Positions 8,631 to 19,800 of a stretch of DNA of 64,000 bases are shown here, piece by piece. Position 1 is the stretch's first letter. Every line of letters starts with the position of its first letter. Source of the DNA: Monarcha castaneiventris obscurior (lineage: Eukaryota > Chordata > Aves > Passeriformes > Monarchidae); the NCBI GenBank assembly GCA_026261815.1, contig JAMPIT010000484.1:17288501-17352500 (forward strand), written 5' to 3'. Position numbers and translations under genes: made by a program. The notes beneath the pieces were generated by a model. That model was not told the DNA's origin. It searched no databases and saw only the letters and a program-made list of their open reading frames with translations.

Positions 8631-11600
8631 ATGGGCATGCACGGACACCTCACCTTCCTCCTCCTCAGCCTCTGTGTCCCAGGTAGGTGCTTCAAGGTCA
8701 CGATGTTGGAGGCACCATTTGCCAGACCCTGGGTGGATGACTGAGAGGAAGGGGACAGGGGAGAGGCCTCTCCTCGGTTGCTCCCACGTGCCTGGGGCTG
8801 ACCCCGGGATGGGCAGAGGGATTGGCAGCTGCCTGGCTGGGTTGAGGCAGGGAGGGGGGCATCACTGGGGCATCCTCAGGGCATTACCATGGTGTCCTCA
8901 GGGTGTCCTCAGCATTGCCAGAGTGTTACTGGGGCATCTTAAGGGCATCACTGTGGCGTATCCAGACACCACTGGGGTTTTATCAGAGCATCACAGAGGG
9001 AATTCTGGGGCCTCCCCAGGGCATTGCTGGGGCACACCTGGCAGGCTGGGGTGACACTGTCCTCTTTGCAGGGACTTTCATCAGAGCAACAGGTAAGAGT
9101 GGGGTGCCCTGGCCCCAGCTGTGCCTGGCAGGGAGACGTGTGCCTGCATTGGTGCTTAGGTGCAGCAGCAGAGCTCCTTAAGCACAGCTGGATGAGCCAT
9201 CAATGGTCCCTGGGGTCTCCCACCAGTCCTGCCTGACTTGCCACGTGTGGTGGCCCTGAGTGAGGACACAGTGCCAGGCACCCGTGTGGCTGAGGTGACC
9301 GTGTCCTGCAGCAACTCAAGCAGCAGCCCCAATGTCACTCTGGATAGCATCGAGCCCGACCACCCCTTCAACTCCATTGCCATCAGCTCTGACCCCACGG
9401 ATGCCACCACGTTCCGGGCAGAGGTGCGGCTGGGGAGCAGGGAGCAGGGCAGGAGCTGGCAGGGGCCCTGCTGAGTGACATGTCCCCATGGCAGGTGACA
9501 CTGCGTGCTGGTGCAGAGCTCGATGCCCTCCAGGTGAACCAGTACACGCTGATCCTGCGGGCTGCTTGTCCCGGTGAGGATGGGGTGGAAGGGCGGCTCT
9601 TTGTCCGGGTGACAACAGGGCAGGTGCTGCGGTGTGACACCCCCTTTGCCAGCGCAGGTAGGAAAAAGGGGCACAGGGCAGTGGGGGCTGTGGGTGCCAG
9701 CCAGCACCAAGCTCCTACAGCCGTGCTGTGCTCCAGAGGGTGATGTGGTGCAGGTACTGGCCGATGTGGCACCCCGGACACCCCTGTATGCAGTGCTGCA
9801 GCAGCCCCTTGGTGGGCTGACGGTGAGTGGCAGTTCCTTGGGGGCCAACACCCTCACAGAAGGGAGCAGCCTTGGAGACAGCAGAACCCCGGGTGTGGAG
9901 GAGTGGAACAGGGGTTCTCATCACCCTCCTTTCTGCAGTTCAGGCTCCGAAACCGCAACACACCACTCACGCTCACCCGCAGGGGCCTGGTGCTGGCGCC
10001 TGACAATGGTTTTGACCCCAGCAAGGACACCCAGGTGGGCACCAGCAGCCCTAGGCTGGTTACAGACACCTCTCAGTCCGCTGGGGCTCAGCCCCACACT
10101 GATATTGCCCGCAGCTCTCCACATCCTGCTCTTCTCATTAGGCTTCTGTCGCCTCTTGGACCCAGGAGTGCCCCAGCCCTGTCCCCATCCCCTTCTGCAT
10201 CTCAGGTTCTGGCTGTATCCTCATCCCTGTCTGTATTCCTTCCCATTCTAGTCTCCAGCTCATACTCATCTCCATCTCTACCCCTCTTTCCACCTCTGTT
10301 CCTGCACCAAGCCCCATTCTCGTCTCTTGCCTCCTCTCCTTCTTTGTCTCTGTCCCTGTTTCTGTTCCCATCTCTTGGATATTCCTGCCCCTGTCTTTAT
10401 TACTATCCTCATCCCTATTCCTTTCCCCATCCCCATCATTGGTGCCACTCGGGGCTGTCCCACAGCTGCCCCAGTGCTGCCCCACAGATGTTCAGGTTGG
10501 AGATTGAGGTGATGGATCGTCACGGGCACAACTGCAGCGGGGCTGTAAGGGTGGAGGTGCTGCCATCGCGCCGTCCCCGCGTCACCTTCCTGTGAGTGGG
10601 GTTGGGCCACGCAGGGGGGTGCTGGTGGCACCAGACCCTGTCACATTGCCCACCTCGCCTGCAGGAAGCCACACTGGGCTGTGACGGTGACAGAAGGCAT
10701 TGGCCCCTTGGAGGTGGTCACACAGGTCCATGCCAGAGGTGACAATGTCCGCTATGCCATCCTCGCTCCTGTGGCACCCGCGCTCTTCACCATTGACGAG
10801 GGTGAGCAGGGCAGCAGGGGTCCCCAGGGATGCCCTGTCCCTGTCCCTGTGCCCAGTGCGAGGCCGTGGCTCCTCCTGCAGTGACGGGTGAGATCCACAG
10901 CACCCGCCGGCTGGAGGGGATCCGTGCCCACCTCCTCATCCGGGCTTACAACGCGCTGCACCCCGATGACCACGCCACCACCACGGTCAACATCACTGTG
11001 CAGGGGACAGACTGCCGGGCACCAAGATGTGTCCCAGCCATCTTCGTGTATGGTTCAGGGGAGAGTGGAGCGTGTGGGACTTTCTGGGCACCCAGGACAT
11101 GGGACAGAGGCTGAGCTGCTGGCTGCCCTGCCACAGGTCCCAGGTGCCCGAAACGGTGTCCCCTGGCAGCACCTTGGTGACACTGAGGTGCACCGACTCC
11201 ACCAGCACTGATGGGTGTCTGCGCTATGCTCTTGAGGGGCCTCCCTCCTCCCACTTCCACTTCCGCATGGAGGGGCCACGGTTGAAGGTGAGCAGGACCA
11301 TGGGCAGTGCCCAGGGGGACACCAAGCCCGGACCCTGGGGAGCGCAGTGGGACCCTGTGGCATGTGCTGTCATGCCAGGTTCTGGGTCAGGGCTCCTCAG
11401 GGCTCCCAGCTCCCCAAGGCCTGCTTGTTCTCCTTGCTTGCTCCCTCCTCCCCTGGCATCACAGCTTTGTGGGACACCCTGGCTTTGCGGGATGCTCTAG
11501 CTTTGCAGGGTATCTCAGCTTTGCAGAGCACCTCAGCTCTGACCCTTCCCTCCTGGCTTGGCAGGTCAACACCACCCTGGACTATGACTCAGAGGCCATG

Positions 11601-14480
11601 GCTGCTCTGGGCTTCCAACTCATGGCCACCATTGTGGTGACAGTGGGAGGGCAGCCCCGACAGAGCAGTGAGTGCCCATGTCCCTAAGCTGGGAAAAGAC
11701 CTTTCCCAATCCCAAACCAGCAGATCACAGAGGAAACATTCCTTTCCTGCTGCCCCGGAGGTGCCCACCCCAGGGCTGGTGCCTCTGTCCCCATGTCAGC
11801 CAGCCTGGCACAGGCTGTGGGGCGGTGCCAGCATGGCTGAGCTGCCGTGTGCCACACAGCCCGTGTGCCTGTGCTTGTGACGGTGACGCCTGTCAACGAA
11901 TTCAGACCGGCGTGCCCCAGCAGTGCCACCTTCACCGTGCCAGAGACGGCAGCTTTTGGCAGTGTTGTGGGGCGTGTGGCTGGCACTGACCGCGACTACC
12001 CACCGGACAGCCTTGAGTACAGCGTGGAGGGGGGGTCTGGCCCCGCACAGCCCTTCTCCATCGACAGGCACACTGGTGAGCACCCTTCCCCAGCCCCCAC
12101 CATGGCACCTACCGCTTCCCAGCAGCTCACGCCCCCCCACAGGTGAGATCCATGTGGTGGGACCCCTGGACTCCCAGCAGCAGAAGAGCTACAGGCTGCT
12201 GGTGCGGCTGACGGACACCCACAACGACCTGGACCTAAGGAAGAGGCAGAGCAGCCTGTGTGATGTGTCCGTGCGCCTGCAGGTGCGAGGGCAGCCCGCT
12301 GGGTGAGCTGTGGTGGGCGTGAGCACTGTGGGTGCCCTACAGCTCCCCCCTGCTCCTGGCAGGCTGTGCCGGACCAGCTGCCAGTGTGCATCCCCGAGGT
12401 GCAGGAGCTGTGGATCAGGGCTGGGTCCCCGGGCAGCCGCCAGCTTGTCACCCGCCTGCTGTGCCACAGCGGCTCCGACAGTGTCGTGCTCATGTACACC
12501 GTTGTTGGAGGTGAGGAACGGCCAAGCCACGGCGCAAACCAGCCCTTGGCCATGGTGTGACACTGAGCAGACCCTCTCGTCCAGGCAATGAGGATGGGCG
12601 CTTTCGGCTGGAAGGGAATACCCTTTTCTACCTCTCCAATGACCAAGCTGAGCCCCGCACCTTTGTCCTACTGGTGGAGGTGTGGGGCAGCCCTGGTGCC
12701 CGCCGCCGCAGCAGCACGGTGGCACTGGTGGTGCACGTCACCCCCTGGAGCACCCCAGTGCCACCCAGCACCACCACCCAGCACACGGTGAGCAGAGGCC
12801 ATCGACCAGGTGGTGCTCCAGGGTCCATTGAACCTCGCACATCCCCTCACCCCGCTGCCTCCTCAGACACTGCAGAAGGAGCCGCTGGTTGTCACGCAGA
12901 CAGAGGCAGTGTGGCATCCACCGGCCTGGTTTGTGGCCGTGCTGACCATCTCTGGTGCCCTGCTGCTGGTCACCCTGGGCTGCATGGCCCGGAACCTGCT
13001 GTGCAGGTGAGCCCCAACCCACCTCACAGCACGGCACAGTGAGCAAGACTAGGGGTTCATGGCTGCCTTTTGCTCCTCCCACAGCAACCGGGCCCCTGGC
13101 AAGCTGTTCCTGGGCCAGAGGTGAGTGCTATATGGCCAGGGTGGTCATATTGGCAGTTGTATTGTCCTTGCAGGTAGCCAGGGAGACACAGCACATGGGG
13201 GTGTTTAATATACCCTGCACTTGGCTGTGGCTTGCTGTGCCAGGGAGCCGTCTCTGCCCAGGGCAAGGGTGCAGCCCTGATGGGAGCTATGGGAGCAGAG
13301 AGAGCAATTTGGCCAGTAAACAGAGATGTCGGTGGCCAGGCTGGGGCACAAACTCTGCAGTGGGCAGGGTGGGATGGCACAGTGCTGGTGCCAATGCCTA
13401 CTGCAAGGCTGGGTCCTGGCACCAGGGCTGAGGTCACTGCAGCTTACCAGGGGAGCCCCTGTTTGGCAGGGGTGAGCCCCATTTGTCAGGGAAAGCAGGA
13501 GGTGAGCAGGCTGCACAACCCCCTGGAGGATCAGTGATGGTGACAGGTGACAGAGGAGAGAGCCTGAAGAGGTGCTAGACCAGCCTGTGCCAAGTGTCTG
13601 CACAGCAAGGAGGAGACAAGCAAGCCACAGGCAGGATAACAACCACCCCCAGTGGCATAACTGCCCCGAGGTGATGCATAGCTGGATCCAGGTTCATTGG
13701 TGAGGTTGGGGACACAGTGCTTGGTGGCCCTAGTGCTGTAGTGACCATCCAAGGGAGAAGACTTGAGCTCAGCCCCTTTGGATGGTCCTGGCAGCTTCCC
13801 CAGCACAGCATCCTCCGAGCACAAGAGTGATGCGTGCCAGCACATGGGGAAACAAGCAGACGTGGTAGCAGACCTGCTTGGTGCTCTCAGGCACTGGTGA
13901 AAGGTGGTGGTGCTTGGCGGAGCATGGCTCTGCCACAATCCTCTTCTGTGCCAGGGGACAATCAGGTAGGTAGGTGATGGGCCCGACTGGGTGCAGCTGG
14001 CAGGGAAAAGCCTGGCTGGCAACTCATTCCTAGCAGCATCTCTCAGGGTTGAGGCCATCACTGAGAGTGTCCTCCCCTTGCCCTCTTCCTCCTGCAGCTC
14101 CTGGGATGTGGTGGAGCACAGCGGGTACAAGGAGGAGCAGGGACACCCACATGCCAGCAGCCCAGTAAGTGTGTGGCAGTGATGGTGGGTACCCTGCCAG
14201 GGAAGCAGGAAGAGCCCTGTGGCCCTCAGCAGCCACTCCTGTCTCTCCTCCACACAGGGGCAGTTCGATGGCCGTGCTCAGGACCCCCGTGAGTGCCCTG
14301 TCTCTCAGCCCCAGCAGCCCTAACAGCAGCCTCGGGTTGTGTCCCCCAAGGCAGAGGGGTCTGGGGACAGGAGAGATGGGGACCAGGCCCACGGGGCAGT
14401 GACTGAGTGCTGTCTCCATCTCAGGCACCAGCAGGGATTATCTCTTCAACAGCGTGACCGGGGCCCAGCGCTGGATCTGA
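8631..14480 (+). CDS. CDHR4: Cadherin-related family member 4, 20 coding exons
   Basis: A single-pass cadherin-like membrane protein, 767 aa by my model (human is slightly longer). Exons: 8631-8682, 9072-9092, 9227-9423, 9495-9657, 9737-9822, 9939-10034, 10488-10591, 10665-10801, 10882-11045, 11144-11287, 11565-11667, 11860-12075, 12143-12282, 12363-12510, 12585-12787, 12867-13006, 13085-13120, 14098-14164, 14258-14288 and 14425-14480. Exon 1 encodes a signal peptide (HLTFLLLSLCVP). Diverged cadherin repeats follow, with recognisable pieces such as VPETAAFGSVVGRVAGTDRD and FSIDRHTGEI. Exon 16 carries the membrane helix (WFVAVLTISGALLLVTLGC). The cytoplasmic tail ends DYLFNSVTGAQRWI, like other CDHR4 proteins. 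Exons 1, 2 and 17-20 are short and phase-checked. The exon 9 donor (GTGTAT) is weak and is the least certain junction. Confidence 0.88.
8855..9045. repeat. Decayed tandem repeat in CDHR4 intron 1
   Basis: Variants of a GCATCACTGGGGCATCCTCAG-like motif recur several times with irregular spacing, consistent with an eroded minisatellite. No coding content. Confidence 0.5.
10120..10445. repeat. Pyrimidine-rich low-complexity tract in CDHR4 intron 6
   Basis: About 320 bp of C/T-rich sequence on the plus strand built from loose CCCATCTCTG- and TTCCCATCC-like units. It explains the long purine or pyrimidine reading frames here and contains no exon. Confidence 0.7.
11464..11541. repeat. 18-bp tandem repeat, about 4.3 copies, CDHR4 intron 10
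   Basis: GCTTTG starts units at 11464, 11482, 11500 and 11518, with a partial unit (GCTCTG) at 11536: exactly 18-bp spacing. The repeat ends about 25 bp before the exon 11 acceptor. Confidence 0.8.
13121..14097 (+). other. CDHR4: CDHR4 intron 17, no recognisable element
   Basis: A 977-bp intron between two short cytoplasmic-tail exons. I see no exon, repeat family or RNA gene in it. Confidence 0.6.
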
Positions 14481-14659
14481 AGGGCTTGACTGGATGAGGG
14501 GCTCCTTGTGACCCACAGCTCCATGTGGGCAGTGCTGGGCAGAGCACTGGGTGCTGGCAGACAGCCGGTGTGACCCCCAAGGAGGAGACCCGTCCTTTGT
14601 GGCCAAACCTGCATGTGGGGTGCAGCCAGACCCTGAGCCACCTCAGCCAGTGCAGACCT

Positions 14660-14665
14660 AATAAA
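14660..14665 (+). terminator. CDHR4: CDHR4 polyadenylation signal AATAAA
   Basis: A canonical AATAAA 180 bp after the CDHR4 stop codon. Confidence 0.8.
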
Positions 14666-14689
14666 TGGTGTCAGAGGTTGCAAATGCTG

Positions 14690-15480
14690 TTGGTGATTGC
14701 CTTAGGGAGTCCCGTTGCCGGGCAGTGACACTGGTGGCTGTCCTGCTGTGGTGGTCATTAGCACTGTCTCGTCAGCGATGTGAGTGGCATGACCCAGGAC
14801 AAGGGTGGCAGCAGGCTCGGCACTGCAAAAAATAATACGAGAGCTTTGGCCAGGTCTGCTTCGGTCACAGAAGCATCTCCGTAGCCTCTGGACGTGACCC
14901 AGCCGGGGCAGTCCTCCACAGGGAGGTTTTCTGGGGCAAGAAAACTCAGCCGCAGATAATTTCGAGAAACTTTTGCCCCGAGTCCCATACCCCCTTCAAG
15001 CTCTGCTTTGTTCCAGCGCTCGCAGGCGCAAACGGGTGGGATGAGCAGCTGGTCGGCGGAGGGGATGGGTTGATAATTGGGAGGAAAAGTGAATTAGCGT
15101 GGGTGCAGGTGAGCGGGACGCCGCAGGAGGAGCAGGGAGCGGCGGGAGGCTTTGAAGGCGTCAGTCAGAGGGAGGTGGGAAACCGGTTATTTGAATTTCA
15201 AAGGAGCGCGCCACGGGGCGCCTCCCTGGCAGCTCTCGGGGAAATGAAGCGCTGTCGGGATAACAGGGAAGAGACTAATTTGGGGAGTAGGTGACTAAGG
15301 GGAGGGAGGGGGGACAGGGGCCAGCCGTGAAATTTCACAGTGAGAGGGGTCGCCTGTGTGACTCTGCCTGAGGGTCCCTTTTGCCCTGAACCCACGGCAA
15401 CCGCGACCGTTCAGGAATTAAACCCTTTATTGTACCGGGGTGGTGCGTGAGCGTGTCCCATTGGCGAGAGTCCGCTCTGA
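14690..15480. other. CDHR4-IP6K1 intergenic region with regulatory-looking block
   Basis: No gene is supportable. The part at about 14880-15300 is less repetitive than its surroundings. It contains a TAATTG site near 15074 and two CTTTGAA TCF/LEF-like sites, at 15150-15156 and inverted at 15197-15203. It may be a distal element of either neighbour; this is inference. Confidence 0.4.
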
Positions 15481-15483
15481 GCG

Positions 15484-15536
15484 GCGGCCCCGGGGGGATG
15501 CGGGGCGGCCCCGGGGGGATGCGGGGCGGCCCCGGG
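15484..15536. repeat. 21-bp GC-rich tandem repeat, about 2.5 copies
   Basis: A unit like CGGCCCCGGGGGGATGCGGGG repeats with 21-bp spacing just before the larger 42-bp minisatellite. Confidence 0.8.
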
Positions 15537-15574
15537 ACCTCGGGCGGGGAGCTCTGAGCGTGTCCGGGGACCGC

Positions 15575-16065
15575 GGGACGGCCGGGGGTGGGTTTGTATC
15601 GGGAGCACGGAGTGCAGAGCGGCCGGGAGTGGGTTTGTGTCGGGGAGCTCTGAGCGCAGACCGGCCGGGGGTGGGTTGGGATCGGGGAGCTCTGAGCGCA
15701 CAGCGGCCGGGGATGGGTTCAGATCGGGGAGCTCTGAGCGCACAGCGGCCGGGGATGGGTTCTGATCGGGGAGCGCGGAGCCGCCGGGGGTGGGTTCGGA
15801 ACTCGGATCGGGGAGCGCGGAGCTGCCGGGGGTGGGTTCGGAGCTCGGATCGGGGAGCGCGGAGCTGCCGGGGGTGGGTTCGGAGCTCGGATCGGGGAGC
15901 GCGGAGCTGCCGGGGGTGGGTTCGGATCGGGGAGGGCGGATCGGAGCGCGGAGCTGCCGGCGGTAGGCTCGGATCGGGGAGCGCGGAGCTGCCGGGGGTG
16001 GGTTCGGAGCTCGGATCGGGGAGCCCGGAGCTGCCGGGGGTGGGTTCGGAGCCCGGAGGGCAGGC
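15575..16065. repeat. 42-bp GC-rich minisatellite, about 12 units
   Basis: The core CCGGGGGTGGG recurs at 15582, 15623, 15665, 15707, 15749, 15784, 15826, 15868, 15910, 15957, 15992 and 16034. Spacing is mostly 42 bp, with 35-, 41- and 47-bp exceptions. Central units (15784-15910) are nearly identical; outer units are diverged. Because 42 is divisible by three, long open frames arise on both strands without being genes. The array abuts the IP6K1 promoter. Confidence 0.9.
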
Positions 16066-16371
16066 CGCGCCCATTGGCCGAGCCCCGCCCCCTTTTCCGC
16101 TGGCAGCCAATGAGACGGCGTTTCCCGCGAAGGGGCGTGTCACTGGCGGGCGTCACGTGTGCCTAACGTGCGCTGCCGTCCGCGCTCGGGAAAGGCCGGG
16201 GCGGCTCCGCACTTGAGCGACACCGATTTTACCCTATCAGCGTCCCGAGAGATCCCGGCGGGGCGGGGCTCGGGCGCGGATTGGCGCGGAGGGCGGAGGG
16301 GCGGGCTTTGGACGGCGCGGTTGCTATGACGGCCAGCGCCAGGCCCCGCCCGCCCGGGGGCCGCCATCTTG
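16066..16371 (+). promoter_or_regulatory. IP6K1: IP6K1 CpG-island promoter
   Basis: A TATA-less CpG-rich promoter with three CCAAT boxes (inverted at 16073-16077, direct at 16107-16111, inverted at 16280-16284), a GC box near 16082-16091 and a CACGTG E-box at 16154-16159. A YY1-type GCCGCCATCTTG lies at 16360-16371, a position typical of sites at or just downstream of the start of transcription. Confidence 0.7.
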
Positions 16372-16452
16372 TTGTTGATTCGGGCGGCGGGGAGCGGCGG
16401 CGCTGGGGCTCCGCGTTCCCGTGTCCCGGCCGGGCAGGCAGCGCCGGCTCCG
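16360..16452 (+). other. IP6K1: IP6K1 predicted noncoding exon 1
   Basis: The sequence from the YY1-like motif to a good GTGAGC donor at 16453 looks like a first noncoding exon. The 5' edge is approximate. Confidence 0.5.
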
Positions 16453-16844
16453 GTGAGCCGCGGCGGACGGGGACTGGCCAGGCTGAGGGGCGGGGGGCTT
16501 AGCCGAGCGCGCTGCCTTGAGGGGAGAGCCGGGTGCGGCGCCGTGAGGGGAGAGGGGATCCACAGGCACGGCCCCGTGAGCAGCCGGGGAGAGGGGGCAG
16601 CGAGCAGCGGGATGGGTCTGGGGTGGAGGGGTCCGTTCGCGGCGCCGTGAGGAGGGGCTAGCGGGAGCCCGGCACGTCCCCGTGTGTGTGGGGGTGAGAG
16701 CCGGGCGCTTTGCCCTGCGGGGCCCGCCTGGGGCACGGCCGGGGCGGGGTTCCGCGGGCTGGGCAGCGCGGTGCCCGGGCAGGGCTGTGCCCAGCGGGCA
16801 GAGCGAGCGTCCCCTCCCTTTGTGCCCTTCCTTCCCTTCCACAG

Positions 16845-16899
16845 GAGCTGCGCGCAGGAAGGAGCTCGGAATCCGCGGCGGTAACATGAAACCAACATG
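16845..16899 (+). other. IP6K1: IP6K1 predicted noncoding exon 2 with upstream ATGs
   Basis: A pyrimidine-rich acceptor (CCTTCCACAG) and a GTGAGG donor bound a 55-nt exon. It contains two ATGs, at 16886 and 16897. Spliced to the coding exon at 45222, the first gives a four-codon ORF whose TGA is completed by the next exon; the second gives a 19-codon ORF. Skipping of this exon, or further noncoding exons, cannot be excluded. Confidence 0.5.
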
Positions 16900-19800
16900 G
16901 TGAGGAGGCTGGTGGGGCTGGGGGCCCGTCCGTGCTGCCCCCCGGCAGGGCGGGGGTGTGGGTGGCCCCGGGAGCGCTGGCGGCCCCGGTGGGGACACCC
17001 GGAGCGCCCGGCAGTCCCCCGGGGCAGGTGCACTCGTGGGTCTGCAGACCTGGACCGGGACCAGCCTTCCCCGGGGTTTCCAAGGACGGGTTGGGTTGGG
17101 GTAGTTGGTACCGACTCCTGATCGTTTTTGAGCTACTCTGAATTTAAACTGGTCCCAGTTTATCTATATTCCTTTATTTTTAAGCTCTGCATCAGCCCTC
17201 TTTTCTATTTTTTTTCCCCCTGAGCAATATACTTTGGTGTGTGCTGCCTTTCTCATTTTAACCTGTCTTGCTCTGTTTTTGCTCCATCTGCTTTTCCTCC
17301 CTCCAGGTTCACCTGGCTTAACTTGGTATTCAGAGCTTCCAGAGCTGGATTCCAAAAGTGGCCTTTGCTAATGAAGCACTGAATGGTGCAGGAATGATGT
17401 GGGCTTGGGTCTCTGTTCATTCTTAATGTAATGTTTCTGAGATCTTTAGGGCTGTGTAAACATAGTTAATAGCTTGTCTCACAAAATAATATGCGGTAGT
17501 GTCTTGTGAAAGTCTCATTGTAGTGAACTGTCACCTGCAGCTGATAGGCTGACACTTGTGTGTGTGGTCAGGCGTTGGGTGGAGAAAAATAATGGTATCC
17601 TTGTTGTATATCACTGAACTAAGACTCTGATTTCCTTTGTACAGAAATTCTGTCAGGAGCTTCAAAATGTTTTAGAATTAGATGTGTCAGTTACTGCATG
17701 TTGTCACTGTAAACCTAAACAGGTCTCTCCTAATCCAATGTACCAAATTCTTATTGTTTAAATTGTGAAGTATTTTTCTGGGTTAGTTTAGCTCTGACCT
17801 AAGGTAAGTGCTTTGTTTTGGAGCTGGAAGGAAAGTGGTAGGTTGTGAAAAGATTTAGCTGTGAGATCTGTAAAGCAAGATAACTTTGGGTTGCTTTTTC
17901 AACCGCATCAAACTCTTGTTTTGTCAATGTTTTGAATTGTCCTAATGCTGATTTTTGTTCTTCTTTCATAGAGGGTGTTTCATACCCTCTCAGCTTTTTC
18001 AGCACAACCATTTCCAGGTGCATGGATGAACAACCTATGCCATCCTCGTTAGAGCCCGTTAGGCTGATCTGAAATGTCCTTTTTCATGGCATTGCCTTCG
18101 CTTCCTGTCTAATAAAGACTTTTGAGAGAACAGGGGAAGTGATCCTTAGCTCGTGGAGAGGGAAGTTGATGCATTAGCATAGGAATCTCTGATGGAAAGA
18201 ATAGGATATGCTGGTAGGAGACTCTCTGGGACCCTCTGGTTTTTCATTAGGCACTTTGTGGCAGTTTTGTGTGTTTCTTGCATAGAAGATGAGTACGATT
18301 ATCTGTTGACATGAAAAAGGGGACAGTTTTTAAGATCTGCTTTGATCACCAGTTTCACGTTCCATGTGTGGTTTCATAGGTACTTCAGCTCATGTAAGTA
18401 TAGACTGCAACCTATAGGAATTTCTTGCCTTGTTGCTGGTGCCTGTGCAGGTGAGAATCAAGAGTTCCCTGACTTACAGACTGATCAAGCTGAAGACAAA
18501 CTGTCTGTTTTTCTACCCACTTTTGTGGTGTTTAAATGATTTTGCAGGTGCAAGGGAAATGGGGCTGGTGCAGGAATGGGATCTTACCCGAGCTCAGGGT
18601 AATCTGCAGTGTGGCTGTGTAACAGTGCAACAGTGTATTTTTACATTACATATTTTCTTATATGTAAATACGATTTTAAACCACATTTCTGCCTGTATTT
18701 AAAAATTCAATGAAACAGTAGTGCCCATACTTCTCTCCTTCTGTGAATTATCGTGTGCCTCATCATCAGATTGACAGCACTGGGCATGTCCTTCTTATAA
18801 AAATAATACAGAAAGAAAAATTAGATGTGCTTTGAGATCCCCTTTCTTGGCAGATTGTGCAGGTCAACTGACTTGGAAGTTATTTTGTCTTGTACTGCAC
18901 GTAGTGAAAAGTCAAGGTTAGAGTAGCAAGCACTCAGAGGTCAAAAAAGTGCCCAGGCTGGAGTAGTACCTGTGCCCTTAATCAGCTAATTAACCTTTTA
19001 AACAAGCATTATGATTTCTTATTAATCACACAGTTGCGTGCTCTCCTCGTCCCATCTGAGCTGCCTGGTTTGTTTCTTTCCTTTTTTCCCCACATGCATG
19101 GAGCTTATTAATTTTGGGTAAAATGATCAAACTCTGAAATGTGACTTTGTTGAGCTTTACTGGTACGACATGAGGAGCCCTGTACAAGCTTGGGGCTATT
19201 TGCTGACCATCTGCTTACAGGGCACAGTTTCTTTGGTCCAGTGGATCACCAAATGTTTGTAAAAAGGTTTGACCACTTTTCACATTTCAGTTTTTAGTTG
19301 ATTTCTCCATGCCTAAAGGTTTTTGTGGATCTGGTAAATTCTGGCTGGCACTCTGGGTATGGGGTGGCACTGACTATGCTTTCCACTGGGATAAGAAATG
19401 TAGGTGCTAAGTTTGAAGTTGGATATCCAGAACCCGTGCTCTAGAGGAGGTGTGTTTCTTCCATCTGTGGTTGAAATGCAGATACCGAAGCCATGGAAAA
19501 TCTGACAGAGGCCTTGATTATTATGCCAGTGTAACCCAAGCATTTCACTTGCTGTCAGTAGATTCCCCCAATCTGTCCATCAGGAATTAGCTTGTAACGT
19601 GTTGGGAGATGTGAGCATCGCAGTGGAGTGTTGATGCTGGGATTTGTAGTCTCAGAACTTAGTATTGACGAAAAGCTGCAGCCTAATTTATTTACTCTTG
19701 CATTTGACAGTGTCACGTTGTCAGTTTTGGTGCTGGACAGGATTTAGTGTTGAACTTGACTTGCAGAGTTTGTGTGTGGCTCTCTGCTTGCTTGTTTATA

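Noticed and set aside
9238..9474. Independent small gene starting at 9238
   Set aside because: It is CDHR4 exon 3 read into the following intron.
15484..16065. CRISPR-like array
   Set aside because: Contiguous tandem units with no unique spacers, in a vertebrate nuclear genome.
15427..16216. Long open frames on both strands (up to 258 codons, Pro/Arg- or Gly/Arg-rich)
   Set aside because: They are produced by the 42-bp minisatellite, whose period is a multiple of three; no domain, no splice structure, and both strands are equally open.
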